Part shown: positions 14,781 to 23,691 of the stretch, one piece after another
How the letters are laid out: the number at the start of each line of letters is the position of its first letter
Position numbering within the stretch: position 1 is the first letter of the stretch
Assembly (NCBI RefSeq): GCF_030506255.1
Contig: NZ_CP113431.1
Coordinates: 3,545,001-3,609,000 of the forward strand
DNA: 64,000 nucleotides
Direction of reading: 5' to 3'
Origin: Nocardioides sp. Arc9.136
Lineage (GTDB): Bacteria; Actinomycetota; Actinomycetes; Propionibacteriales; Nocardioidaceae
Translations under genes and position numbers: made by a program
The notes under the pieces: model-generated
What the model was told of the DNA's origin: nothing
Database searches by the model: none
The model's input: the letters and a program-made list of their open reading frames with translations, nothing else

Positions 14781-16076
14781 ATGACCACGACCCCGCCAGA
14801 AGCGCCACCCGAGCCCGGTCCGGAGCACGACTCCGGGCCCCGAGCGACCCGGGAGGAGGTGCGCGACCTCGGCCGCCTGCGCCGCAGCTCGACCGACTCC
14901 AAGGTGGCCGGCGTCGCCGGCGGCCTGGCCCGCCACCTCGACGTGGACCCGGTGATCCTGCGGGTCGCCTTCGTGGTGCTGGTGTTCTTCGGCGGCGCCG
15001 GTCTCATCCTGTACGGCGCGTGCTGGCTGCTGGTGCCCTCCGACGACGACGTCGAGGCGCCGTTCCACCTCGACGAGCGCACCCGGTCGGTCGCGCTGAC
15101 GATCGTCGGCGTGGTCGCCCTGCTCTCGATGCTGGGCGACTCGTGGGGGATCTTCAGCTTCCCGTGGCCGCTCGCGCTGGTCGCGCTCGCGGCGTTGCTG
15201 CTGCTGAACCGGTCGGACCGCAAGCGGCGCGAGCGCCCCGCCCAGCCGTACGCCCAGCCCTACGCCCAGCCCTACGCCCCGCCCTATGTCCAGCCCTCCG
15301 CCCCGCCGTACGGCGAGCAGGCGGGGTGGACGGGCCACGGAGGGCCGGCCGACCCGGCCGACCCGGTCGACCCGCCGACCCGTCCGTACGCCGCGGCGTA
15401 CGCGCCGTACGACCAGCAGTACACCCAGGCCTACGCCCAGCCGTACCTGCCGCCGCGGAACCCCCGCCGGCGCGGACCGGTGCTCTTCTGGTTCACCCTC
15501 GCCCTCGCCGCACTCGGCATCGGCGTCCTCGGCCTGCTCGACATGAGCGGCGTGCCGGTGGCCGACGCGGCGTATCCGGCCCTGGTCACGGCGACCTGCG
15601 GCGTGATGCTGCTGGTCGGTGCCTTCTGGGGCCGGGCCGGTGGCCTGGTCGCGGTCGGCCTCCTCGCGGTCCTGGCGACGTCCGCGGCGACGGTGGCCGG
15701 CGAGCTCGAGGGCACCCAGGTCGACCTGCGGCCCACGACGGCCGCGGGGCTGGCGTCGTCCTACGAGACCGGCGCCGGGGAGACCGTCATCGACCTGACC
15801 GGCATCACCGACCTCGAGGCCCTCGACGGCCGCACGCTGCTGCTCGAGGCGGGCGTGGGCCGGATCGAGGTCCTCGTCCCGCCCGGGCTCGACGTCGACG
15901 CCGAGGTGTCGGTCGGCGTCGGCAACGCGCGCGTCTTCGGCTCGGACCGGGGCGGCCTGGGCATCGAGGACGGCTACAGCCACGACGCGGCCGGCACCGG
16001 CAACCCCGCCCTCACCATCGACGCCCACCTCGGCGTCGGCCAGGTCGAGATCCACACCGAAGGAGACCTCCGATGA
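14781..16076 (+). CDS. PspC-domain membrane protein with LiaF-like C-terminal domain
   Basis: A 431-aa protein. The PspC domain is at about residues 33-90 (KVAGVAGGLARHLDVDPVILR, then GLILYGACWLLVP). Two further membrane helices follow, then a tyrosine/proline-rich linker of repeated QPYA units (about 155-230). A second membrane cluster (about 235-315) precedes a soluble C-terminal beta domain (about 325-431; LEAGVGRIEVLVPPGLDVD) like the toast-rack/LiaF-type domains of envelope-stress proteins. It is divergent from the PspC-type kinase and probably belongs to the same stress circuit. It overlaps the next gene by 4 nt (ATGA). The repeated TACGCCCAGCC-like DNA at about 15241-15290 is simply the codons of the repeat. 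Confidence 0.88.
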   Translation: MTTTPPEAPPEPGPEHDSGPRATREEVRDLGRLRRSSTDSKVAGVAGGLARHLDVDPVILRVAFVVLVFFGGAGLILYGACWLLVPSDDDVEAPFHLDERTRSVALTIVGVVALLSMLGDSWGIFSFPWPLALVALAALLLLNRSDRKRRERPAQPYAQPYAQPYAPPYVQPSAPPYGEQAGWTGHGGPADPADPVDPPTRPYAAAYAPYDQQYTQAYAQPYLPPRNPRRRGPVLFWFTLALAALGIGVLGLLDMSGVPVADAAYPALVTATCGVMLLVGAFWGRAGGLVAVGLLAVLATSAATVAGELEGTQVDLRPTTAAGLASSYETGAGETVIDLTGITDLEALDGRTLLLEAGVGRIEVLVPPGLDVDAEVSVGVGNARVFGSDRGGLGIEDGYSHDAAGTGNPALTIDAHLGVGQVEIHTEGDLR

Positions 16077-16360
16077 GCACCACCTGGCGCGACGGCCGCC
16101 ACCCCGTCAGCGTGGGGCACCTCGTCATGGGGATCGCCCTGCTCGGACTGGTCGCGGTGTGGGCGGTCGTGCAGTCCGACGCCGTCTCCGGCGACGACGT
16201 CCGCTGGCTGCTCCCGGTGCCGTGGGTGCTGGCCGGGGTGGCCGGGCTGCTCGCCACCACGCTCGCGCCGATGCGGCGGGGCCGCTCGGCCGCGGAGCCC
16301 GCGCCCGAGCCGACACCCGAGCCGGCGGCCGAGCAGACCACCGAGCGGCTCGAGGACTAG
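16073..16360 (+). CDS. Small two-helix membrane protein coupled to the PspC gene
   Basis: A 95-aa protein starting at the ATG that overlaps the PspC stop (ATGA), with AAGGAG about 8 nt upstream. Two hydrophobic helices (VGHLVMGIALLGLVAVWAVV at about 13-32 and LPVPWVLAGVAGLLATTLAP at about 45-64) are followed by a Pro/Glu/Ala-rich acidic tail. No family is recognised with certainty, but such a gene commonly follows PspC genes in actinobacteria. Its stop TAG (16358-16360) is part of a CTAG that also gives the stop of the convergent phosphodiesterase gene. Confidence 0.8.
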   Translation: MSTTWRDGRHPVSVGHLVMGIALLGLVAVWAVVQSDAVSGDDVRWLLPVPWVLAGVAGLLATTLAPMRRGRSAAEPAPEPTPEPAAEQTTERLED

Positions 16361-17259
16361 CCGGTCCGCTCCTGCAGGCTCAGCCACTCCGACCGGGCCT
16401 GGACGGTCAGGCCCGGCTGGTCGGAGAAGAGGCCGTCCACGCCCGCGTCGAGCAGCTCCCGGACCTCGGCGTACGGGTCCGGCACCAGCTCGGCGCGCAG
16501 CGTCCAGGCGTGGACGGCCAGCCCGGCGGCGTGCGCCTCGGCCACCAGCCCGGGCGTCACGAGGCTCTTGTGCACGCCGAGCACCTGGGCGTACGTCGCC
16601 ACGCGGGCCACGTCGACCTCGGCGTCGGCGCCGAGCAGCTGCACCAGCGGCGACTCGGTCCGCCCGGCGAGCTCGCGCAGGTTGCCCTCCTCGAAGGACT
16701 GCAGGTAGGCGCGGCCGCCCGGCCCGTCGAGCCGGTGGCGGGCCAGCACCTCGAGCATCGTGCCCTCGAGGGGCAGCCCGATCGAGGCGAAGTACGACGG
16801 GTGCTTGGTCTCGGGGTAGATCCCGATCCGGCGCCCGGCCCGGCGCGACTCGTGGTGCACCAGCGCGCAGATCTCGTCCAGGGTCGGCACGGCCCACAGC
16901 CCGTCGTACCGGGTGTTGTCGGGGCGCAGGTCCGGGCACCGCTCGACGGCGCGCAGGGTGCGCAGCTCGGCGAGGGTGAAGTCCTCGGTGAACCAGCCGG
17001 TCACCTCACGGCCGCCGACGACCTTGGTGCAGTGCCGGTCGGCGAACTCGGGGTGGGAGGCGACGTCGGTGGTGCCGGAGATCTCGTTCTCGTGGCGGGC
17101 GACCAGGACGCCGTCCTGGGTGGAGACCAGGTCCGGCTCGATGATGTCGGCGCCCATCCGGGCGGCGAGGCGGTAGGAGGCGAGCGTGTGCTCGGGACGG
17201 TGTCCCGAGGCTCCCCGGTGGCCGACGACCAGGGGGAGGGCGGTGACGTGTGCGATCAC
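16357..17259 (-). CDS. glpQ: Glycerophosphodiester phosphodiesterase
   Basis: A 300-aa GDPD-family TIM barrel that hydrolyses glycerophosphodiesters to glycerol-3-phosphate and an alcohol. Visible family motifs are the N-terminal HRGASGHRPEHT (residues 14-25), the metal-ligand stretch IIEPDLVSTQDG and ARHENEISGTT, and the later YPETKHP glutamate. There is no signal peptide: the N-terminus MIAHVTALPLVVGHRG enters the barrel directly, so it may act in the cytoplasm or leave by another route. Its stop codon shares the CTAG tetranucleotide with the convergent gene ending at 16360. The glycerol-3-phosphate it makes could feed a dehydrogenase such as glpD at 59623, though they are far apart. The symbol glpQ is used loosely; the assignment to GDPD is firm. 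Confidence 0.93.
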   Translation of the reverse strand: MIAHVTALPLVVGHRGASGHRPEHTLASYRLAARMGADIIEPDLVSTQDGVLVARHENEISGTTDVASHPEFADRHCTKVVGGREVTGWFTEDFTLAELRTLRAVERCPDLRPDNTRYDGLWAVPTLDEICALVHHESRRAGRRIGIYPETKHPSYFASIGLPLEGTMLEVLARHRLDGPGGRAYLQSFEEGNLRELAGRTESPLVQLLGADAEVDVARVATYAQVLGVHKSLVTPGLVAEAHAAGLAVHAWTLRAELVPDPYAEVRELLDAGVDGLFSDQPGLTVQARSEWLSLQERTG

Positions 17260-17330
17260 TCCTGCAGCGTCCGCGCCCGGGATGACCGGGGCGCGGGAGC
17301 GACGTGAACGTCCGGTGTCAGGATGACGAC

Positions 17331-17873
17331 ATGGCCCTGCCGTCCCTCGGGACCCTCGTGTCCCTCCCCGCGACCGGTTCCCCCGAGCTGCTGGCGCCCT
17401 CGGTGGCCACCGCCCTGACCGGGTGGCCGCACGCCGACCAGGTGGCGGTCGTCGAGATCGACCCGGCGCTGGCCGACACCGCGGCGATGACCGAGGCCTA
17501 CGACCTCCCGCTGACCGCCTCCGCGAACTGCGTGCTGGTCGGCGGCCGGCGCGACGGCGAGGACCGGGTCGCCGCCTGCATCGTCCGCGCCGACACCCGC
17601 GCCGACGTCAACAACCGGGTCAAGCGCCTGCTCGACGTGCGCAAGGCGTCGTTCCTCACGATGGACCGGGCGGTCGAGGAGTCGGGGATGGAGCACGGCG
17701 GCATCACCCCCGTCGGCCTGCCCGCGGGGTGGCGGCTGCTGGTCGACGCCCGGGTCGCCGACATCGACGTCGCGGTCATCGGCTCCGGCGTACGCCGCTC
17801 CAAGCTGCTCCTGCCCGGCCGGCTGCTCGCGGCCCTCCCGGGGGCCGAGCTGGTCGAGGACCTCGCCGGCTGA
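17331..17873 (+). CDS. YbaK/EbsC-family aminoacyl-tRNA deacylase
   Basis: A 180-aa protein of the YbaK/ProX editing-domain superfamily, which hydrolyses mischarged aminoacyl-tRNAs such as Cys-tRNA(Pro) or Ala-tRNA(Pro). Visible are the strands around NCVLVGGRRDGEDRVAACIV, the conserved lysine region NNRVKRLLDVRKASFLTM, and EHGGITPVGLPAGWRLLVD with the GGI/TP loop that lines the active site. The ATG at 17331 is chosen over GTG 17304 because a CAGGAT -10-like box (17319-17324) lies 6 nt before it, consistent with a leaderless transcript. It stands alone, divergent from the phosphodiesterase gene. Substrate specificity cannot be read. Confidence 0.88.
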   Translation: MALPSLGTLVSLPATGSPELLAPSVATALTGWPHADQVAVVEIDPALADTAAMTEAYDLPLTASANCVLVGGRRDGEDRVAACIVRADTRADVNNRVKRLLDVRKASFLTMDRAVEESGMEHGGITPVGLPAGWRLLVDARVADIDVAVIGSGVRRSKLLLPGRLLAALPGAELVEDLAG

Positions 17874-17942
17874 ACGGCAAAATCCCGCGCTGACCTGCAC
17901 GGAAGCGTCGCGCCACCGCACCGCTCGGCGGAGGATGAGGAC

Positions 17943-18404
17943 GTGGACAGCGGCCGGGACGAGACCGAGGAGGAGCGGCTGGACCGCTTGTGGGCGGACC
18001 TGCTGCAGGAGCTGCGCGTCATGCAGACCGGCACCCAGCTGCTCGCGGGCTTCCTGCTCACGCTGCCGTTCCAGGAGGTGTTCCGCGACGACCTGCAGCG
18101 CTACCAGCACGGCGTCTACCTCGTGCTGGTCGTCGTCGCGCTGGTCACCACCCTGCTGGTCACCACGCCGATCGCCATCCACCGCCGGATCAGCGGCCAG
18201 CACGTCAAGGAGCGGCTGGTCGGCAGCGCCCAGCGGACGATGCGCGCCGTGCTGACCTGCATCGGCCTGATGGCCGGCCTGCTGACGTTCTTCGTCTTCG
18301 ACGTCGTCGTCGGGCCCGTGGCCGGGGCCGTCGCCGGGCTCTCGCTGGCCGCGGTCGCCGTCGTCCTGCTGGTCGTCGTGCCCGGCCGGCTGGCCGATGA
18401 CTAG
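17943..18404 (+). CDS. DUF6328-like four-helix membrane protein
   Basis: A 153-aa protein with a charged N-terminus (DETEEERLDRLWADLLQELR) resembling the conserved DUF6328 start, then QTGTQLLAGFLLTLPFQ and three further hydrophobic helices (about 58-75, 97-120, 124-148). Proteins of this family are often loosely annotated as sodium:proton antiporter-like, but no transport residues are known, so function is unassigned. The start is GTG 17943. The stop overlaps the lipoprotein gene by 8 nt, implying translational coupling. Confidence 0.75.
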   Translation: MDSGRDETEEERLDRLWADLLQELRVMQTGTQLLAGFLLTLPFQEVFRDDLQRYQHGVYLVLVVVALVTTLLVTTPIAIHRRISGQHVKERLVGSAQRTMRAVLTCIGLMAGLLTFFVFDVVVGPVAGAVAGLSLAAVAVVLLVVVPGRLADD

Positions 18405-19347
18405 GCGGGACCGGGCGACCCCCGCGGTGCGCTGCCTGGTGCTGGGCGCGGTGCTCGGCGTGGTGCTGGCGTCGGCGGCCGGCTGCTCGGGCGGGGAGGC
18501 CGCGCGGTCGACGACCGAACCCTCCCCGTCGATCCGCACGCTCACGCCGCTGCCGCCACCGCCCGAGGAGCCGCCGACCGGCCGGCTGCTGGCCGACATG
18601 CGCCAGTCCTCGCGGGACGCGGCGCTGGGCCGGATCCAGGTGTGGGTCGACAACGACACCGCCGACGTGGTCACCCCGAGCCGCATCACCTACGTCGACG
18701 ACCGGCTGCGCGCCCCGATCGCCGCGGACCGGCTGCGGCCCGCCCCGGCGCAGGCCGAGCGCGGCTTCCCGCTGGTGCTGCCCGACCGCCCGGCGTGCGC
18801 GGCCCGGGACGACGCCGCCGGGGGCGGCCGGCTCGTCGTGCGCCACGACGGCCGCTCGGAGACCGTCCCGGTCGAGGACCCCACCGACGTGGTGGGCCGG
18901 TTCGTCCGCGCCCGCTGCCTGGAGCTGGCCGTCGCGCAGGTCGCCACGCTGCGCTGGGCCGACCGGGTCGTCGCCCCCGGCGACGCACCCGTCGAGGTCG
19001 GGGACACCGCTGTGCTGACCCTCCTCGCCGAGCCGACCGGGCGGGCCGGTCCCGAGCTCGTGGTGGAGACGGTCGGCGGCACGCCGGTGCTCTCCCCCGC
19101 CGACGGCGCCTCCGCCTGGTCGCCCGGCCTCCGGGTCCGCGGCGACGGTCCGCCGGTGCGGGCGGCGCTGCCCGTACGGCCGACCCGCTGCGACGCCCAC
19201 GCCTTCCTGGAGTCCGGGGGCGCCACCGCGCTCCGGCTGCGCCTGACCCTCGACGGGGAGCCCGGCGAGCTGGTGCTGCGGATGGGTCCGGCCGGCGCCG
19301 CCGCGGCGGTCGCTTTCGCGGCGGACTCCTGCGGGCTCGGCGGCTGA
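18397..19347 (+). CDS. Hypothetical lipoprotein
   Basis: A 316-aa protein with a lipoprotein signal peptide: a positively charged start (MTRRDRATPAVR), a hydrophobic stretch and a lipobox ending LASAAGC, cysteine near residue 30. A Ser/Thr/Pro-rich linker (about 35-65) precedes a soluble extracytoplasmic part with several cysteines and beta-rich character. No enzymatic motif is recognised; it looks like two immunoglobulin-like halves. The GTP-independent start ATG at 18397 overlaps the preceding membrane gene by 8 nt, so they may form one unit. A short gap with the ABC exporter promoter (TAACGT at 19394-19399) follows. Confidence 0.75.
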   Translation: MTRRDRATPAVRCLVLGAVLGVVLASAAGCSGGEAARSTTEPSPSIRTLTPLPPPPEEPPTGRLLADMRQSSRDAALGRIQVWVDNDTADVVTPSRITYVDDRLRAPIAADRLRPAPAQAERGFPLVLPDRPACAARDDAAGGGRLVVRHDGRSETVPVEDPTDVVGRFVRARCLELAVAQVATLRWADRVVAPGDAPVEVGDTAVLTLLAEPTGRAGPELVVETVGGTPVLSPADGASAWSPGLRVRGDGPPVRAALPVRPTRCDAHAFLESGGATALRLRLTLDGEPGELVLRMGPAGAAAAVAFAADSCGLGG

Positions 19348-19405
19348 CCCGACGCGGGGCGAAAAGGATTCGTCGTGCGGAGCCGACCCTCCTTAACGTT
19401 CTCCG

Positions 19406-21136
19406 GTGATCCACCTGCCCCTCGAGGACCCCGGCACCGCCGACCACCGCTCGCCCGGACGGTTCTTGTGGTGGATGGCGCGCGGGCAGTGGCGCACCCT
19501 CGCGGCGGGCGCGGCGTTCGGCATCGTGTGGATGGGCAGCCAGGCGGTCATGCCGTCGATCATCGGGCGGGCGATCGACCGGGGCGTCGCGGACCGTGAC
19601 GGGCGCACGCTGGCCTGGTTCGCCGGTCTCCTCCTGCTCGTCGGGCTGGTGCAGTCGGCGAGCGGGATCATGCGGCACCGGTTCGCGGTGACCAACTGGC
19701 TCGTGGCGGCGTACCGCACCGTCCAGCTCGTCGGCCGCCAGGCCGTCGCCCTCGGCGGCACCCTCCCGCGCAAGGTGTCGGCCGGCGAGGTCGTCGCCAT
19801 CGGCACCACGGACCTCTCCCACCTCGGCCAGGTCATGGACGTCTCGGCCCGTTTCGCCGGCGCGGTCGTCTCCTTCGTGCTGGTCGCGGTGATCCTGCTG
19901 CAGACCTCGACCACCCTCGGCCTGGTCGTGCTGCTCGGCGTGCCGGGGCTGATGCTCCTGGTGGGACCGCTCCTCTCGCCCCTGCAGACCCGCGCGCACC
20001 GCCAGCGCGAGCTGATGAGCCACCTGTCCAACACCGCGACCGACATCGTCACCGGCCTCCGGGTGCTCCGCGGGATCGGCGGCGAGCAGGTCTTCCACGA
20101 CCGCTACCGCCGCGAGTCGCAGACCACCCGCCGGGCCGGCGTGCAGGTCGCGAAGCTGCAGTCGGTGCTCGACGCGCTCCAGGTCCTCCTGCCCGGCGTG
20201 TTCGTCGTCCTGGTCGTGTGGCTCGGCGCGCGGTACGCCGTCCAGGGCACGATCACGCCCGGGGAGCTGGTGGCGTTCTACGGCTACTCGGCGTTCCTGA
20301 TGATCCCGCTGCGCACCGCGACGGAGTTCGCCAACAAGCTCATCCGCGCCCGCGTCGCGGCCGCGCGCGTGGTGCGCGTGCTGGCGCTGGCCTCCGACCA
20401 CCTCGACCCCGCGGACCCGCTGCCCCCGCCGCCGGCCGGCTCCGCGCTGGAGGACCTGCGCAGCGGCCTGCGGGTCCGGCCCGGCTCGATGGTGGCGCTG
20501 GTCAGCGAGCAGCCGCACGAGACCGCGGAGCTGGCCGACCGGCTGGGCATGTGCGCGGCCGACGTCGACGACGACGTGCGGCTCGGCGGCGTACCCCTCT
20601 CCCGCCTGCCGCGCGCGGAGGTACGCCGCCGGGTGGTCGTCTCGGACACCGGCTCGATGCTGTTCTCCGGCCGCCTGGGCGACCGGCTGGACGTCTCGCG
20701 CGACGGCCGCCCGGTCGACCCGGCGCTGCACACCGCCTCGGCCGAGGACATCCTCGCCGCCCTCCCGCAGGGCCTGGACACCCCGGTGGCCGAGCGCGGC
20801 CGCAGCTTCTCCGGCGGCCAGCGCCAGCGGCTCGTGCTCGCCCGCGCGCTCGTCGCCGACCCGGAGGTGCTCGTGCTCGTGGAGCCGACCTCGGCCGTCG
20901 ACGCCCACACCGAGGCACGGGTCGCGGCCCGGCTGCGCGCCCACCGCGCCGGCCGGACCACCGTCGTCACCACCTCCAGCCCGCTGCTCCTCGACGCCGT
21001 CGACGAGGTCGCCCTCGTCCGCGACGGCGTGGTGGTGGCGACCGGGCGGCACACCGAGCTGCTCGCCACCGAGCCGGAGTACCGCCGCGTGGTCACCCGG
21101 GAGACCGACCCCGAGCCCGTGGAGGCGGGCCGATGA
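19406..21136 (+). CDS. ABC exporter half-transporter with degenerate nucleotide-binding domain (subunit A)
   Basis: A 576-aa type IV exporter half: six membrane helices (about 25-315) followed by a nucleotide-binding domain. The domain has lost Walker A: the position after RPGSMVALVS reads EQPHETAEL instead of GxxGxGKS/T. Walker B reads VLVLVEPTSAVD, with valine replacing the magnesium-binding aspartate, and the switch histidine is gone (VVTTSSPLLL). The ABC signature SFSGGQRQR is intact. It overlaps the second half by 4 nt and must work as a heterodimer, donating its signature motif to the partner's Walker site. A TAACGT -10 box 6 nt before GTG 19406 suggests a leaderless mRNA. The substrate is unknown. 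Confidence 0.92.
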   Translation: MIHLPLEDPGTADHRSPGRFLWWMARGQWRTLAAGAAFGIVWMGSQAVMPSIIGRAIDRGVADRDGRTLAWFAGLLLLVGLVQSASGIMRHRFAVTNWLVAAYRTVQLVGRQAVALGGTLPRKVSAGEVVAIGTTDLSHLGQVMDVSARFAGAVVSFVLVAVILLQTSTTLGLVVLLGVPGLMLLVGPLLSPLQTRAHRQRELMSHLSNTATDIVTGLRVLRGIGGEQVFHDRYRRESQTTRRAGVQVAKLQSVLDALQVLLPGVFVVLVVWLGARYAVQGTITPGELVAFYGYSAFLMIPLRTATEFANKLIRARVAAARVVRVLALASDHLDPADPLPPPPAGSALEDLRSGLRVRPGSMVALVSEQPHETAELADRLGMCAADVDDDVRLGGVPLSRLPRAEVRRRVVVSDTGSMLFSGRLGDRLDVSRDGRPVDPALHTASAEDILAALPQGLDTPVAERGRSFSGGQRQRLVLARALVADPEVLVLVEPTSAVDAHTEARVAARLRAHRAGRTTVVTTSSPLLLDAVDEVALVRDGVVVATGRHTELLATEPEYRRVVTRETDPEPVEAGR

Positions 21137-22884
21137 GCTCCTCGACCGCGCTGCCGGTGGCCGGCAGCCGCTCCGTGCGCCGCTACGCCCGGGAGCTGGT
21201 CCGCAAGCACCCCCGGATGGTCTGGGGCGCCCTGCTGCTCCACGTGCTCGCCGCGGTCGCCGCGCTGGCCGCGCCCCGCCTGCTCGGCGACCTCGTCGAG
21301 GCGGTCGAGCACGGCACCACCACCGACCACGTCGACCGGATCATGCTGCTGCTGGCCGGGTTCGTCGTGGTGCAGGCGGTGCTCACCCGCTACGCCCGCT
21401 ACGTCAGCCAGGTGCTCGCCGAGAAGGTGCTCGCCGACCTGCGCGAGGACTTCGTCGGCAGCGCGCTCGCGCTGCCGCTCGGCACCATCGAGGCGGCCGG
21501 CTCCGGTGACCTGCTCACCCGCACCAGCCGCGACGTCGACCAGCTCGGCTGGTCGGTGCGGATGGCGCTGCCGGAGTGGACGATCGCGGTGATCACCGCG
21601 GTGGTGACGTTCCTGGCCGCCCTCAGCGTCGGCTGGTGGGTCGCGCTGCCCTGCCTGCTCGGCGTGCCGCCGCTGGTGATCGGCCTGCGCTGGTACCTCG
21701 CCCGTGCCAAGGACGGCTACCTGCGCGAGAGCGCGACGTACTCCCAGATCAACGCGACGCTCACCGAGACCGTGCACGGCGCCCGCACCGTCGAGGCGCT
21801 CGGGCTCGCCGACGAGCGGGTCCGGGCGATCGACGAAGACATCGCCGACTCGTTCGCCGCCGAGCGCTACACGCTGCGGCTGCGCACGGTGTTCTTCCCC
21901 AGCATGGAGATCAGCTACCTGCTGCCGACGGTCGCGACGCTGCTCCTCGGCGGCTGGCTGTACCTGCGCGGCGAGGTCTCGCTCGGCGACGTCACCGCCG
22001 CGACGCTCTACGTCCAGATGCTGATCGACCCCGTCGACCGCATCGTCTCCATCCTCGACGAGCTGCAGATGGGCGCCGCCTCGCTGGCCCGGCTGCTCGG
22101 TGTCGCCGAGGTGCCCGACGACCGCGCGGCCACCGACCGGGTGCCCGACGGGGAGGAGCTGGCCGCCACCGACGTGCGGTTCGCCTACGCCGAGGGACGC
22201 GACGTGCTGCACGGGGTCGACCTGCGCGTCGGCGTGGGCGAGCGGCTCGCGATGGTCGGGCCGTCGGGTGCCGGGAAGTCGACCCTGGGTCGGCTGCTCG
22301 CCGGCATCCACCCGCCCCGGACCGGGTCGGTCACCGTCGGCGGCGTCGGCCTGACCGAGCTGCCCCTCGACGACCTGCGCGGCCACGTCGCCCTGGTCAC
22401 CCAGGAGCACCACGTCTTCGTCGGCACGCTGCGCGAGAACCTCGCGCTGGCCGCCCCGCCCGGTGCCGGGGAGGACGACGTCCGCGCCGCCCTCGCCGCG
22501 GTCGACGCGCTGGAGTGGGCCGACGGCCTGCCCGAGGGGCTCGACACGGTCGTCGGCTCCGGCGGCCTCAGCCTGACCGACGCCCAGGCCCAGCAGCTGG
22601 CGCTCGCCCGGCTCGTCCTCGCCGACCCACACACGCTGGTGCTGGACGAGGCGACCTCGCTGATCGACCCGCGCGCCGCCCGCCACCTCGAGCGGTCGCT
22701 CGCCGCGGTGCTCGAGGGGCGGACGGTCATCGCGATCGCCCACCGGTTGTTCTCCGCCCACGACGCCGACCGCGTCGCGGTGGTCGAGGACGGCCGGATC
22801 GCCGAGCTCGGCTCGCACGACGAGCTGGTGGCGGCCGGCGGCTCCTACGCCGCGCTGTGGGAGTCCTGGAACGGTCGCGGCTGA
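21133..22884 (+). CDS. ABC exporter half-transporter with intact Walker motifs but degenerate signature (subunit B)
   Basis: A 583-aa exporter half. Six membrane helices occupy about residues 35-325. The nucleotide-binding domain has a good Walker A (GPSGAGKSTLGRLL, near residue 377), Q-loop (VALVTQEHHVF), Walker B (HTLVLDEATSLID) and switch histidine (VIAIAHRLFS). The signature motif, however, reads LSLTDAQAQQ in place of LSGGQ. It therefore complements subunit A exactly: the heterodimer has one competent ATP site (this Walker A/B plus A's signature) and one dead site. The ATG at 21133 overlaps the stop of subunit A (ATGA). It probably exports a lipid, peptide or drug-like molecule; specificity is unknown. 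Confidence 0.93.
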   Translation: MSSSTALPVAGSRSVRRYARELVRKHPRMVWGALLLHVLAAVAALAAPRLLGDLVEAVEHGTTTDHVDRIMLLLAGFVVVQAVLTRYARYVSQVLAEKVLADLREDFVGSALALPLGTIEAAGSGDLLTRTSRDVDQLGWSVRMALPEWTIAVITAVVTFLAALSVGWWVALPCLLGVPPLVIGLRWYLARAKDGYLRESATYSQINATLTETVHGARTVEALGLADERVRAIDEDIADSFAAERYTLRLRTVFFPSMEISYLLPTVATLLLGGWLYLRGEVSLGDVTAATLYVQMLIDPVDRIVSILDELQMGAASLARLLGVAEVPDDRAATDRVPDGEELAATDVRFAYAEGRDVLHGVDLRVGVGERLAMVGPSGAGKSTLGRLLAGIHPPRTGSVTVGGVGLTELPLDDLRGHVALVTQEHHVFVGTLRENLALAAPPGAGEDDVRAALAAVDALEWADGLPEGLDTVVGSGGLSLTDAQAQQLALARLVLADPHTLVLDEATSLIDPRAARHLERSLAAVLEGRTVIAIAHRLFSAHDADRVAVVEDGRIAELGSHDELVAAGGSYAALWESWNGRG

Positions 22885-22902
22885 GGGCCGCTGGCCCCGG
22901 GG

Positions 22903-23574
22903 TCAGACCCCGTGGATGCGGATGCCCGAGTGCGTCTTGTACTTGCGGTTGATCGAGATCAGCACGGCCGTGAGCGGCTCGAGCTGGCGGGCCAGCCGCA
23001 GCTTGCCGGCGTCGATGCCGGGGCGCCCGGTGACCGAGGCCGCGAGCTCCATGACCTGCTCCTTGGCCTCGGCCTTGTCACCGACCACGAGCACGTCCTC
23101 GCCGTCGAGGAACTCCGCGTCGCCCCACAGCGTCACCGCGGACACGTGGTGGAACGCGCCGACGACGACCGCCTCGGGCTGGAGCCGCTGGGCGGTCTCC
23201 GCCGCGGACCCCTCGCCGCCGTCGATGACCTGGCCGTGCGCCCCGCGCTTGTCGAAGGCCAGCGGGTTGACGCAGGAGATGACGACCTTGCCGGCCAAGG
23301 GCAGGGAGGCGACCAGCTCGTCGTGGCCGTCGTAGGGCACCGCGAGCAGCACCAGGTCGGCCTGGCCGCAGGCGTCCTCGTTGGTCGCGCCGGTGACCGT
23401 CCCGGCCCCGTCGACACCGGTCAGCCGCTCGGCGACCTCGGCGGCGCTCGCCTCCGCCTTCTCCGCGGCCCGCGAGCCGAGGACGACCGTGTGACCTCCT
23501 CGGGCGAACCGGTAGCCCAGGCCCTTGCCCTGCGGGCCGGTGCCCCCGATCACGGCGATGCGGTACGACGTCAC
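22903..23574 (-). CDS. npdG: NADPH-dependent F420 reductase
   Basis: A 223-aa enzyme that exchanges hydride between NADPH and the deazaflavin cofactor F420. The dinucleotide-binding Rossmann motif is at the N-terminus (YRIAVIGGTGPQGKGLGYRF), followed by VLGSRAAEKAE, DLVLLAVPYDG, VISCVNPLAFD and AFHHVSAVTL, all characteristic of the family. The start is GTG 23574, supported by AGGAG about 8 nt upstream on the minus strand; the longer open frame upstream is a GC artefact. It fits with FbiC at 31947 and the F420-dependent LLM oxidoreductases at 25873 and 39710. It converges on the ABC exporter with only 18 nt between stops. Confidence 0.93.
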   Translation of the reverse strand: MTSYRIAVIGGTGPQGKGLGYRFARGGHTVVLGSRAAEKAEASAAEVAERLTGVDGAGTVTGATNEDACGQADLVLLAVPYDGHDELVASLPLAGKVVISCVNPLAFDKRGAHGQVIDGGEGSAAETAQRLQPEAVVVGAFHHVSAVTLWGDAEFLDGEDVLVVGDKAEAKEQVMELAASVTGRPGIDAGKLRLARQLEPLTAVLISINRKYKTHSGIRIHGV

Positions 23575-23691
23575 GCTGCTGCTCCTCTGTCCATGGATGG
23601 TGCGGACCACGATCGTCCCACCGGCCCGATGCCGGGTCTCCGCGGCCCACTGGTTGGTACCCTGCCGCGGGCGAACGACGGGGGCAGGCTG

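Noticed and set aside
15241..15300. Short tandem DNA repeats resembling a repeat array
   Set aside because: They encode the QPYA linker repeats of the PspC protein; not CRISPR, as there are no unique spacers.
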